From positions 1 to 15,226 of the forward strand of contig PXTV01000186.1 of assembly GCA_003022985.1 (NCBI GenBank): a stretch of 15,226 nucleotides of DNA. The letters run 5' to 3'. The first letter of the stretch is position 1, and every line of letters begins with the position of its first letter. Made by a program: the position numbers and the translations under genes. The notes beneath the pieces are model-generated. The model saw only the letters and a list, made by a program, of their open reading frames with translations, ran no database searches and had not been told where the DNA came from. Source of the stretch: Bacteroidetes bacterium SW_11_45_7. Its GTDB lineage: Bacteria > Bacteroidota > Bacteroidia > Chitinophagales > SW-11-45-7. Of this stretch, positions 6,185-14,608 are shown in pieces.

Positions 6185-8611
6185 ATGTATATTCAAAATA
6201 TCATGCCACAAGTGAAGTGGATAGTCGTATTTTTCGTTTCCTTATTAACGCTGATCATCCAGGATGGAAACGCACAGGATCAAGATGGTAAAACTGTTTT
6301 TACGGGTCAGGTCCTCGGAGAAAACGAGCAGCCCTTACCCGGTGTCAATGTCTATTTCTCCCGCTTCAACAAAGGGGCGGTGACTAATAGCGATGGGAAG
6401 TTTACCCTAAAAGGCCTGCCAAAAGGCACTTACAAGGTCTCCTTTTCTATCGTTGGCTATGCCAATAAAAAGCAAACGGTATCATTGGAGCCGGGTGATA
6501 CAAAGCGCATCGATGTTGAGCTTGAACGCTCCAATATGCAGTTGCAAGAAATCACAGTGACGGGCACACCCCAAACAACGGAGCAAATGGCCACCTCCAG
6601 GGATGTGCAGTCGCTGTCAGGCAGGCAAAAACAGCAAGAACAAGCAGCTTCTCTTGGCGCCTCAGTTGATGAGATGGCTGGCGTTTCGCACATCGAAACG
6701 GGAAGCCAAAGTGGTAAACCGGTTATAAGAGGATTAAGTGGTCAGCGGATCCGTGTATTATTCGATGGATTTCCCATGGATTTCCAGCAGTACGGAGTTC
6801 GCCACATGCCCTCGGTTGATCCGCTTATGTCAGAACGGATTGAGCTGGTTCAAGGCCCCGCCAGTGTGCTCTACGGCTCCGATGCCATGGGAGGCGCTAT
6901 CAATATCATCCCCAATCAAATCCCATACGGCAACGAAGATGAGTCATTTTTAGCAGGTGAGGTCTATGGTGAATTTGGAAGCAACAACACCGAATGGAGT
7001 AGTGGCCTTCAACTCAAAGGCTCTGTCGGGAACTTTGGCATCACCGGTTCATTTGTGAAGCGGTCAGCGGATAATATCAACGCCCCTTCTGTGAAGACGG
7101 CTGACCAGACAGGAAACTCAACCGATCCCAGGTTTGCAGGAGAACTGGATCATACGGATTTTGACCAGTTGAACGGTACGGCAGGGCTCGGCTATAATAG
7201 TGACTTTGGCAGTGTGAGGCTCAATTATATGCGTTGGCAAAATGAGCACAATTTCCTGCTGCCTAACGGCAAGGGGCTCGGGCAGCGTATCACAAATGAT
7301 ATGGCTCAGATGAAAAGTGTAATCAATCTGGGCGGTAATTACGTGCTGAAGCCGGGCTTCTCTTACCTGCGCAATGTGAGACAGTCAAACAAAAAAGGGA
7401 ACACCCGTAACGATTTACCGGATCTTGACGAAAGAGCTCACCTGGATATTTTGCTGGAAACCTATAACGGCCGCCTTGAATTACAGCACGGTAAAATTGG
7501 CCCTTTAAGTGGTCGCTTGGGTGTAGCATACATGCAGCAGGAACAAGATACGCGAGGTGTAAACGAGCCATTAGTTCCAGACGCCACTGTACGCAATTAC
7601 GATGTGTTCATGTTTGAAAAAGCAACTTTTGGGCAATGGACCATCAATGCCGGTGTGCGTTATGATCACAGGTCACAGGAAGCTGACCCTAATAAGAAAC
7701 TTAACCTGCCTGATCAAGACAATGAAGAAACAGAGGACGTTTTGGAGCAAACTTACAACGTAGTCAGCGGCTCGTTTGGTGTGAATTACCGGATTATGGA
7801 TCAATTAGCAGCATCGGTCAATGTTGGCCGTGGTTTCCGGGCCCCATCGTTGTTTGATTTACACGCTGATGGCGTCCATGGAGGCGTTGCGGCTTTTCAA
7901 AAAGGCGACCCGAATCTGGATGAGGAAACGTCCCTGAATACCGATGTTTCACTTAAATGGCGCTCGGAAAAGATTCAGGCGCAGGTTACAGGGTATCGGA
8001 ATGCGATCGATAATTATATCATTCTACTGAATACAGGTGAGAAAGCAAATGACGGCAAGGGGCCACCTATCTGGCGAAATACGCAGACCGATGCAGTCTT
8101 GTGGGGGAGCCATATTGATGCAAAGGTGGAGGTGTTTCAATGGTTGCAATTGCATGGCGGTTATGAAATGGTACGAGGAAGAAACACCGGTGAGGACCTG
8201 GATAACGTGGACGAATTGCCTCTTTTGCCGGCTGACCGATTGAATGGAGATATCCGTTTCAGACAAGATCAACTGGGACCGCTTGAAAACAGCTACTTGA
8301 AGATCGGAGTCCGTCATACTTTTCAAAAAGATGCGGCAGGGCGCTATGAGCCATTCTGGCAGTTCGGCAATCTGGATAAATTTCCCTTTGGCGTGGCCTC
8401 AACCGATGCCTACACCCTTCTGAATGTTGGTATTGGATTTACTGTGCCTTTCATGGAGCGATCGATAAAGGTGGATGTTCAGGGAAGCAATTTGCTGAAC
8501 AATGCATACAGGGATTTCCTTAACACGTACAAGGGCTATGCGCTCAATCCTGGGCTTGATGTTACCGTAAAGGTGAGCATTCCCTTTGATACACGTACAT
8601 TTGGCAAATAA
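6185..8611 (+). CDS. TonB-dependent outer-membrane receptor, probable metal uptake
   Basis: A complete receptor of 808 residues. After a signal peptide (cleaved near GNAQ, about residue 31) a carboxypeptidase-regulatory-like domain spans about 36-110, with PLPGVNVYF and NSDGKFTLKGLPKGTYKVSF typical of Bacteroidota receptors. LQEITVTGT near 120-128 is the TonB-box region. The plug runs to about 245 and contains PVIRGLSGQRIRVLFDGFPM, then SERIELVQGPASVLYGSDAM and GGAINII. The remainder forms the 22-strand barrel and ends in a typical terminal strand, VTVKVSIPF. It imports a ligand into the periplasm using TonB/ExbBD energy. The plug wording (VDPLMSERIELVQGPASVLYG) is close to ZnuD-like zinc receptors, and the His/Cys-rich neighbour supports a metal, but siderophore or other ligands are possible. 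A second in-frame ATG at 6203 also precedes the signal peptide. Confidence 0.88.
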   Translation: MYIQNIMPQVKWIVVFFVSLLTLIIQDGNAQDQDGKTVFTGQVLGENEQPLPGVNVYFSRFNKGAVTNSDGKFTLKGLPKGTYKVSFSIVGYANKKQTVSLEPGDTKRIDVELERSNMQLQEITVTGTPQTTEQMATSRDVQSLSGRQKQQEQAASLGASVDEMAGVSHIETGSQSGKPVIRGLSGQRIRVLFDGFPMDFQQYGVRHMPSVDPLMSERIELVQGPASVLYGSDAMGGAINIIPNQIPYGNEDESFLAGEVYGEFGSNNTEWSSGLQLKGSVGNFGITGSFVKRSADNINAPSVKTADQTGNSTDPRFAGELDHTDFDQLNGTAGLGYNSDFGSVRLNYMRWQNEHNFLLPNGKGLGQRITNDMAQMKSVINLGGNYVLKPGFSYLRNVRQSNKKGNTRNDLPDLDERAHLDILLETYNGRLELQHGKIGPLSGRLGVAYMQQEQDTRGVNEPLVPDATVRNYDVFMFEKATFGQWTINAGVRYDHRSQEADPNKKLNLPDQDNEETEDVLEQTYNVVSGSFGVNYRIMDQLAASVNVGRGFRAPSLFDLHADGVHGGVAAFQKGDPNLDEETSLNTDVSLKWRSEKIQAQVTGYRNAIDNYIILLNTGEKANDGKGPPIWRNTQTDAVLWGSHIDAKVEVFQWLQLHGGYEMVRGRNTGEDLDNVDELPLLPADRLNGDIRFRQDQLGPLENSYLKIGVRHTFQKDAAGRYEPFWQFGNLDKFPFGVASTDAYTLLNVGIGFTVPFMERSIKVDVQGSNLLNNAYRDFLNTYKGYALNPGLDVTVKVSIPFDTRTFGK

Positions 8612-8642
8612 GCCGGTATTTTGGTTATTGGCAGCAGGCAAA

Positions 8643-8705
8643 AATCCGAAGGCCAATGGAATTGTCGAACTTAATGTTCGCTTACCAATTTGGCCATTTC
8701 GGATT
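8643..8705. other. Long imperfect intergenic hairpin
   Basis: Outer arms AATCCGAA (8643-8650) and TTCGGATT (8698-8705) are exact complements. GGCCAA (8651-8656) pairs with TTGGCC (8690-8695) after a 2-nt bulge, TGG with CCA after another 2-nt bulge, and CGAAC (8666-8670) with GTTCG (8676-8680) around a TTAAT loop. No T-tract follows on either strand, so it is not a standard intrinsic terminator. It lies between the receptor gene and bamD and may be a structured 3' UTR, a small RNA or a dispersed palindromic repeat. Confidence 0.55.
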
Positions 8706-8761
8706 GTAGCCAATATTTTGCTCCATTGTACGTTTGGTAGCAAACGAGTACCTTTGTCATT

Positions 8762-9560
8762 ATGATAAAATATCTCAAATACTTGCCTCTCGCAGTCTTG
8801 TTATTCCTTTTCGCTTCTTGTGATAACTTCCAGAAAGTGAAAAAGAGTAACGACATGGAGTGGAAGTACGAGAGGGCATTGGAGTACTACAATAACCAAA
8901 AGTACCACAAAGCCGTCCCTCTTTTTGAAGAACTCATTTCGGTTTACAAGGGGACAAAGAATGTGCAGGACATTTATTACTACTAAGTTTGAGCAGGAAA
9001 ACTATCTTGTAGCGGCTTATCATTTCAACAACCTGTACGATGCCTTCCCTAATGGTCAGTTTGCCGAGGATTGTGCCTATATGAACGGCTACTGTTACTA
9101 CAAGATTTCGCCTCGTGTATCATTGGCACAAAAAAATACCAAAAAAGCAATACGCGCCTTTCGCAGGTATGTTAATGACTATCCCAACTCGGCAAGAGTT
9201 AAGAAAGTTAATAAGCTTATGGATGATCTGCGATTGAAACTGGAACAAAAAGCGTTTAATGCAGCAATCCTTTATTACGAAATGGGTAAGTACAGGGCAT
9301 CTGCTGAATCGTTTACCAACTTTCTCGAGGATTATCCGGGCAGCAATAAAGCCGACAGGGCCAAGTTTTTAATTTTTAAAAGCAACTATTTACTCGCCAA
9401 GAACAGCGTGGAAAAGAAAAAGCACCAACGGTACGAAAAAGCTGTTGAATCGTATTATGCTTTTGTTGATAATTATCCCCAAAGTGGTTATGTTGACGAA
9501 GCTGAAGAGTTATTTCGCGAATCCCGTAACCAAATTGACAAACTAAGAAGTAAAAAATGA
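8762..9560 (+). pseudogene. bamD: Outer-membrane assembly lipoprotein BamD, disrupted by frameshift
   Basis: BamD (YfiO) is the TPR lipoprotein of the BAM complex that inserts beta-barrel proteins in the outer membrane. The first frame (8762-8986) starts with a lipoprotein signal, MIKYLKYLPLAVLLFLFASC, with lipobox FASC and Cys20. TPR text follows (YERALEYYNNQKYHKAVPLF) up to NVQDIYYY and a TAA. Homology continues without loss in another frame: KFEQENYLVAAYHF, later AIRAFRRYVNDYPNSARV and the last TPRs, to TGA at 9560. Restoring two bases near 8983 (TAC TAC GCT AAG) would give the usual YYYYAKF-type text and about 266 residues, normal for Bacteroidota. The downstream part has no export signal of its own. 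BamD is normally essential, so either a sequence error or real inactivation is possible. The stop overlaps rpoZ by ATGA. Confidence 0.85.
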
Positions 9561-9925
9561 GCAACGACAAGCCAGCCAAGAAGTACCAAAACATTACCCC
9601 GGTTATAGAAACCATGGAATTTGCTAACCTTACAGCCAAAACGGGTAATCTTTACGAAGCACTCAACATCGTCTCAAAGCGTGCAAACCAGCTCTCCCTT
9701 CAAACGAAAGAGGAGTTGCACGCAAAGCTGGAAGACTACGCTTCCTTAACGGATAATCTTGAGGAAGTGACGGAGAATAAAGAACAAACTGAGATCTCCA
9801 AGTTTTACGAGCGGCTTCCCAGCGCTACTTTGAGGGCTCTTGCCGAATTTTTGAATGACGAAGTGTACTATCGCAAACCGGAAGAGGAAGAGATAGGCCC
9901 CGCTAAAGGCAGCGATAATCAATAA
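9557..9925 (+). CDS. rpoZ: DNA-directed RNA polymerase omega subunit, Bacteroidota type
   Basis: The protein has 122 residues. Omega binds the beta' C-terminus and helps RNA polymerase assemble. The Bacteroidota form is longer than the 91-residue E. coli protein and has recognisable blocks: TGNLYEALNIVSKRANQLS (about 29-47), KEELHAKLEDYASLTDNLEE (51-70), and EQTEISKFYERLPSATLRAL near 76-95. An acidic tail (KPEEEEIGPAKG) ends it. The N-terminal segment YQNITPVIETMEFANLTAKT corresponds to the omega motif that contacts beta'. The start codon overlaps the bamD stop by 4 bp and coaBC begins 2 bp after the stop, so translational coupling is likely. This neighbourhood (bamD-rpoZ-coaBC) is a typical Bacteroidota arrangement and strengthens the call. 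Confidence 0.88.
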   Translation: MSNDKPAKKYQNITPVIETMEFANLTAKTGNLYEALNIVSKRANQLSLQTKEELHAKLEDYASLTDNLEEVTENKEQTEISKFYERLPSATLRALAEFLNDEVYYRKPEEEEIGPAKGSDNQ

Positions 9926-9927
9926 GG

Positions 9928-11026
9928 ATGTTGAGCGGCAAACGAATCCTTCTTGGCGTTTGCGGAAGTATAGCTGCCTATAAAAGCGCTACCCTCGTCC
10001 GTCTTCTTCTCAAAGAAGGCGCGGATGTGCAAGTGGTGATGACGGAAGACGCCACTACGCTCATTACCCCACTTACTTTATCAACCCTCTCCAAACGGCC
10101 TGTCCTTAAGGATTTTGCTACTCCGGATGGGCAGTGGAACAATCATGTGTCCCTTGCCGAATGGGCTGATCTTTTACTGATAGCCCCTGTTTCTGCAAAT
10201 ACATTGGCCAAAATGGCCAACGGTTTTTGCGACAATCTTCTAACCACAACGTATTTATCGGCTAAATGTCCTGTGGCTGTTGCTCCTGCCATGGACCTCG
10301 ATATGTGGCATCACCATTCTACCCAGCGGAACATTGAACAAGCTAAGCAAGACGGTGTTACCGTCATCCACACAACTGGCCGGCAATACATTTCTTGTGA
10401 CAGCCGGCCCCACCATAGAGCCCATCGATCCTGTCAGGTTTATCAGCAATCATTCCTCTGGTAAGATGGGGATGGCATTGGCAAAAACAATTGCTGAAAG
10501 AGGCGGAAGGGTGATTCTTCTTAAAGGGCAAACTGCCATTGAGGCCGATCATGAGAACATTGAAACAATCGCCATCAATACGGCTGAGGAACTTTATGAA
10601 ACAAGTTTGAAATACTTTCCACAGGTTGATGTGGCGATAGCCGCTGCTGCTGTTTCGGATTACACGCCAGTGCAACAAGAGCAGCAAAAGATCAAAAAAA
10701 AGGATGAGAACTTGACATTGGAGCTCACCAAGACAAAAGACGTCCTTGGCGAATGGGGAAACCGTAAGAAAAACGGGCAGTTACTAATTGGCTTTGCTCT
10801 TGAAACGGACCAGGAAATTGACCATGCTCGTTCAAAAATGAAGGATAAGCACCTGGATATGGTTGTTCTTAATTCATTACAGGATGCCGGAGCCGGTTTT
10901 GGCCACGACACCAACAAAATCACAATACTGGATAAATACAATAATATCATTAGATTTGAGGTAAAGGCGAAGAAAGCCGTAGCCGAGGATATCATCGATC
11001 AAATTACGAGCCAGCTTCATGCTTAA
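9928..11026 (+). pseudogene. coaBC: Bifunctional CoaBC (PPC decarboxylase/synthetase), internally deleted and frameshifted
   Basis: CoaBC makes 4'-phosphopantetheine for coenzyme A: CoaB joins Cys to phosphopantothenate, and CoaC decarboxylates the product with FMN. The first frame from 9928 gives the CoaC part: GVCGSIAAYKS, catalytic His73 in WNNHVSLAEWADLLLIAP, and the PAMDLDMW substrate motif at 120-127. It makes sense up to DGVTVI (142-147). CoaB then starts in another frame at about 10376: LAGNTFLVTAGPTIEPIDPV, then RFISNHSSGKMGMALA, KIKKKDENLTLELTKTKDVL and a normal end at 11026. About 40 residues between the halves are missing, including the conserved GELASGL...GRM motif of CoaC and the linker. 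The joined length is about 365 codons, against about 400-406 expected. Activity of the decarboxylase half is doubtful. An essential gene in this state suggests either misassembly or another copy elsewhere. Confidence 0.85.
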
Positions 11027-11933
11027 ATTTTATTCCACTCTATTCTTTTTTGTTTTTCTCTTGCCGTTTTCCTCTTTTACTCAAGAGCTAAAATGCGATG
11101 TGCAAGTGAATGCCCAAAAGGTGAGGGACGTCAATCAGCAGGTGTTCAAAACACTGCAAAAGTCCGTGAGCCAATTTATGAACAACAGGAGTTGGACGGA
11201 TGATCAATTTAAGACGGAAGAGCGCATTGAATGCAGTATGCTCATCAATATTACAGGCCAAAAGAGCGAAGGAACTTACAAGGCCAATGTTACCATCCAA
11301 TCCTCAAGGCCTGTATACAACAGCGGTTACAATACTGTCATCCTTAATTATGTGGATAAAGATTGGGTGTTCGATTACCAGCAGCATCAGTCCATCCAGT
11401 TCACCAAAAATACCTATGTATCCAATCTTTCGTCAATGTTGTCTTATTGGGCCTATATGATTATCGGGCTCGATTACGATTCCTTCTCTAAAAAGGGCGG
11501 CACACCCTTTTACAATAAAGCTCAAAATATTGTGAATAATGTGCCATCCAACTTGTCAGAAAGTGAGGCACCCGGGTGGAAGCCGTTTGAGAGTGACAAA
11601 AACCGGTACTGGTTCGTGGAAAATATGCTGAACAGTAAATTCAGCCAGATGCGCAATGTGTATTACGAGTATCATCGTAAAGGGCTCGATCTCATGTACG
11701 AGGATGTAAAAAAAGGGCGGGGAAACATCTTCAATGCCCTTAAGTCAATGGAGAAACTTGCCAAAGATTACCCCAACAACATGTTGATCCAGTTGTTTTT
11801 TCAAGCCAAATACGATGAGTTAATAGGGATTTTTTCCGAAGCACCCCAATCCAAAAAAGCAGCGGCTGTTCAGTTGTTGTACAGGGTTGACCCCGATCAT
11901 GCGAATGAGTATTCGCAAATGCTCAAGAAATAG
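11019..11933 (+). CDS. porD: DUF4835 protein, type IX secretion component PorD
   Basis: A protein of 304 residues with a signal peptide (MLKFYSTLFFFVFLLPFSSF, cleaved near TQ, residue 22). The mature start ELKCDVQVNAQKV and the later segment SYWAYMIIGLDYDSFSKKGG are characteristic of DUF4835. So are the segment around GWKPFESDKNRYWFVENML and the C-terminal KKAAAVQLLYRVDPDHANEY. The family is called PorD and linked with type IX secretion and gliding in Bacteroidota; it is periplasmic or attached to the outer membrane, and its exact role in the machine is not known. It starts 8 bp inside the coaBC end, so it is translationally coupled. recN follows 29 bp later. The length is normal and the frame intact. 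Confidence 0.85.
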   Translation: MLKFYSTLFFFVFLLPFSSFTQELKCDVQVNAQKVRDVNQQVFKTLQKSVSQFMNNRSWTDDQFKTEERIECSMLINITGQKSEGTYKANVTIQSSRPVYNSGYNTVILNYVDKDWVFDYQQHQSIQFTKNTYVSNLSSMLSYWAYMIIGLDYDSFSKKGGTPFYNKAQNIVNNVPSNLSESEAPGWKPFESDKNRYWFVENMLNSKFSQMRNVYYEYHRKGLDLMYEDVKKGRGNIFNALKSMEKLAKDYPNNMLIQLFFQAKYDELIGIFSEAPQSKKAAAVQLLYRVDPDHANEYSQMLKK

Positions 11934-11962
11934 TCAGCAGTTCTTGAAACACATCTTTTGTC

Positions 11963-13618
11963 ATGCTCCAGAAGCTCACCGTCAAGAATTACGCCATTAT
12001 CCGGGAAATCGATATCCCGTTTTCCTCCTCTCTTACTATTATTACGGGCGAGACGGGAGCCGGTAAGTCCATCCTGCTCGGAGCTCTTTCTTTGGTCTTA
12101 GGGGATAGAGCCAATACGAATTCGCTTTTTGACAAGGAAAGGAAGTGTGTGATTGAAGCGGAATTCGACCTTCAAGCCTACACCCTCCAATCGTTTTTTG
12201 AAACACATGAGCTCGATTATGACGACCTGACCATCATTAGACGGGAAATTACACCATCAGGCAAGTCCAGGGCTTTTATCAATGATACCCCGGTTAACCT
12301 GACTGTATTGAGGGAGTTAAGTGCTCAACTTATCAATGTGCATTCCCAGCATCAAACCCTCGAGTTGAACGACAAAACCTTCCAACTCTCAGTATTGGAC
12401 CATTTGGCAGATAACGGCCAACTGTTGGAGCAGTACAAAAGGAAATACGACCATTACCGGCAGCAGGAAAAGAAACTCCGGGAGCTCCGGGAACAAAATC
12501 GAAAAGCCCGGCAGGATTTCGACTATTACCAGTTTCAGCTCAACGAGCTGGATGAGCTACCATGGGAAGAATTGAACCAGGAAGAGCTCGAGAACGAGTT
12601 GTCCATTCTGAATAACGCAGAGGAGATCAAAAGCAATTTGGCATCGGTTACGCAATTGCTCAGCAATGAAGATACTTCAGCCGGCAATCGCTTGCGCGAA
12701 GCGAGTACGTTATTGAGTGATTTGATACATTACAATCGCGATTTAGAAGATTTCCATCAGCGCCTTGAAAGCTCGCTCATCGAGGTAGAGGATATTGCTT
12801 CCGAGATGGAACGGATCCAAGATCAAACCGATTACGATCCTCAACGGGCTGAACAGTTGAACGAACGGCTTAACGAGCTTTACAGGTTGGAAAAAAAGCA
12901 CGGTGTGAATACGGTAGAGGAGTTGCGAAGTATTCGGGATGAAATAGAAAAAAAAGTCCGGCAGGCTGATACACTTGGTGAAGAGATCGAGCGGTTACAG
13001 GAGGAGCTCAACGCTACAAAAGAGGAATTGAGCGAATTAGCGCAAAAACTACATACTTCCCGCCAGAAGCAAGTCCCTGTTCTGCAGGAGAAGGTTCAAA
13101 AGATGGTGGCTGATATGGGAATGCCTCATGCAAAATTAGAAGCCGATTTAGAAAAGACGGAAGCGTTTGGCCGGCAGGGAATCGACCAGGTAACATATCG
13201 TTTTGCGGCCAATAAGGGGAGTGAGTTGCAGGAATTAAGAAAGATCGCATCAGGGGGTGAATTATCGCGTCTTATGCTCAGCTTGAAATCCCTTATAGCG
13301 GAATCGGCATCAATGCCTACACTGATCTTTGACGAGATCGATACGGGGATTTCCGGTGATATAGCAGGCAAAGTGGGCAATATTCTTGCCCGGCTTGGAC
13401 AGAGCCATCAGGTTATTTGCATTACACATATGCCGCAGATTGCTGTTAAAGGTGATACGCATTTTTACGTCTACAAGGAAACATCTGATGAGAAGACAAA
13501 TGCTTCTATCAGAAAACTGGAAGGAGACGAACGGATTAAGGAAGTTGCCAAGATGTTAAGTGGTGACAACGTAAGTGATGCAGCACTTCAAAATGCTCGG
13601 GAGTTACTATTGAACTAA
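11963..13618 (+). CDS. recN: DNA repair ATPase RecN (SMC-like)
   Basis: A complete RecN of 551 residues. RecN is an SMC-like cytoplasmic ATPase that acts early at double-strand breaks and helps RecA-dependent repair. The N-terminal ABC half has Walker A GETGAGKS at 29-36 and the block INVHSQHQTLELNDKTFQLS near 127-146. A coiled-coil middle follows from about 165 to 390, rich in heptads of Glu, Leu, Lys and Gln. The C-terminal half has the signature ASGGELSRLMLSLKS at about 428-442, Walker B TLIFDEIDTGISG near 452-464, and the switch region QVICITHMPQIAVKGD. Length and motif order match the family. It is the last gene of the bamD-porD block. A 48-bp gap to fabI has no clear terminator, so read-through is possible. 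Confidence 0.95.
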   Translation: MLQKLTVKNYAIIREIDIPFSSSLTIITGETGAGKSILLGALSLVLGDRANTNSLFDKERKCVIEAEFDLQAYTLQSFFETHELDYDDLTIIRREITPSGKSRAFINDTPVNLTVLRELSAQLINVHSQHQTLELNDKTFQLSVLDHLADNGQLLEQYKRKYDHYRQQEKKLRELREQNRKARQDFDYYQFQLNELDELPWEELNQEELENELSILNNAEEIKSNLASVTQLLSNEDTSAGNRLREASTLLSDLIHYNRDLEDFHQRLESSLIEVEDIASEMERIQDQTDYDPQRAEQLNERLNELYRLEKKHGVNTVEELRSIRDEIEKKVRQADTLGEEIERLQEELNATKEELSELAQKLHTSRQKQVPVLQEKVQKMVADMGMPHAKLEADLEKTEAFGRQGIDQVTYRFAANKGSELQELRKIASGGELSRLMLSLKSLIAESASMPTLIFDEIDTGISGDIAGKVGNILARLGQSHQVICITHMPQIAVKGDTHFYVYKETSDEKTNASIRKLEGDERIKEVAKMLSGDNVSDAALQNARELLLN

Positions 13619-13666
13619 CACAGGGCAAAAGGAAAAGCTGAATTTCGCATTTTAAATAACTATACT

Positions 13667-14503
13667 ATGGCACATGGACTATTACAAGGCAAGAAAGGCA
13701 TCATCTTCGGGCCGCTCGATGAGAATTCACTGGCCTGGAAAATTGCTGAAAAGGCAAAAGAAGAGGGCGCAACATTTACCATCACCAACGCTCCTGTGGC
13801 AATCAGGATGGGGAAGGTAAAACAGCTTAGTGAGCAACTCGATGCACCATTGATAACCGCTGACGCCACGAAAATGGATGATTTGGAAAAGCTCTTTAAC
13901 GAATCCATGGAGAAGCTTGGCGGTAAAGTGGATTTTGTGCTCCATTCGGTTGGTATGTCACCAAATGTGCGCAAGGAAAAACCTTATACTGATCTCAACC
14001 ATGACTTCTTCCTCAAAACACTTGACATATCAGCTGTTTCTTTTCATAAGGTTTTGCAAACAGCAAAAAAGCTCGATGCCATTAATGAATGGGGGTCTGT
14101 TGTAGCCCTTACCTACATTGCCGCTGAGCGCGCTTTCCCCGGCTATAACGATATGGCTGAAGCAAAAGCCACCTTGGAGGCCATTGCCCGCAACTTCGGG
14201 TATTATTACGGATCAGATAAAAATGTCCGTATCAATACCATTTCGCAGTCGCCAACCAAGACAACAGCCGGCACTGGTATAAAAGGGTTTGACGAGTTTT
14301 ACGATTATGCCGATAAAATGGCGCCTCTTGGCAATGCAGATGGAGAAAGTTGCGCTGATTTTTGCATTACGCTTTTTTCAGATTACACCCGTATGATTAC
14401 CATGCAGAATATTCACCACGATGGTGGCTTCTCCTCTGTGGGCGTCAGCCAGGAAATTGTGGAGATGTTTGCTGAAAAGAAAGGCAAGAACAAAGACGAA
14501 TAA
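13667..14503 (+). CDS. fabI: Enoyl-[acyl-carrier-protein] reductase FabI
   Basis: A protein of 278 residues of the short-chain dehydrogenase fold that reduces trans-2-enoyl-ACP with NAD(P)H, the last step of each fatty-acid elongation round. The nucleotide-binding start is KKGIIFGPLDENSLAWKIAE, the Bacteroidota form of the FabI Rossmann motif. Catalytic residues fit the FabI pattern: Tyr150 in ALTYIAAER, Tyr160 in GYNDMAEAK, and Lys167, seven residues on (E. coli Tyr146, Tyr156, Lys163). VDFVLHSVGM and VRINTISQSPTKT are further family blocks; many FabI proteins have SAGPIKT at the last site, so the SQSPTKT wording is a Bacteroidota variant. The long Lys/Glu tail (KKGKNKDE) is unremarkable. 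ATG 13667 gives the normal N-terminus. Confidence 0.93.
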   Translation: MAHGLLQGKKGIIFGPLDENSLAWKIAEKAKEEGATFTITNAPVAIRMGKVKQLSEQLDAPLITADATKMDDLEKLFNESMEKLGGKVDFVLHSVGMSPNVRKEKPYTDLNHDFFLKTLDISAVSFHKVLQTAKKLDAINEWGSVVALTYIAAERAFPGYNDMAEAKATLEAIARNFGYYYGSDKNVRINTISQSPTKTTAGTGIKGFDEFYDYADKMAPLGNADGESCADFCITLFSDYTRMITMQNIHHDGGFSSVGVSQEIVEMFAEKKGKNKDE

Positions 14504-14549
14504 GCTTTTCTTTTTCATTCTGCCAAAAAAGAATCGTATCAGTTACAAA

Positions 14550-14581
14550 AAAAGCTGCCCGCAATTAAGCAGGCAGCTTTT
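14550..14581. terminator. Bidirectional intrinsic terminator between fabI and clpC
   Basis: AAAAGCTGCC (14550-14559) and GGCAGCTTTT (14572-14581) form a perfect 10-bp stem with a 12-nt loop. An A-run precedes it (14547-14553) and a T-run ends it, so each strand sees a GC-rich hairpin followed by U residues. It ends fabI on the plus strand and clpC on the minus strand. Confidence 0.9.
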
Positions 14582-14608
14582 CATTTATACCAGAGACTGT
14601 CTGACAAG

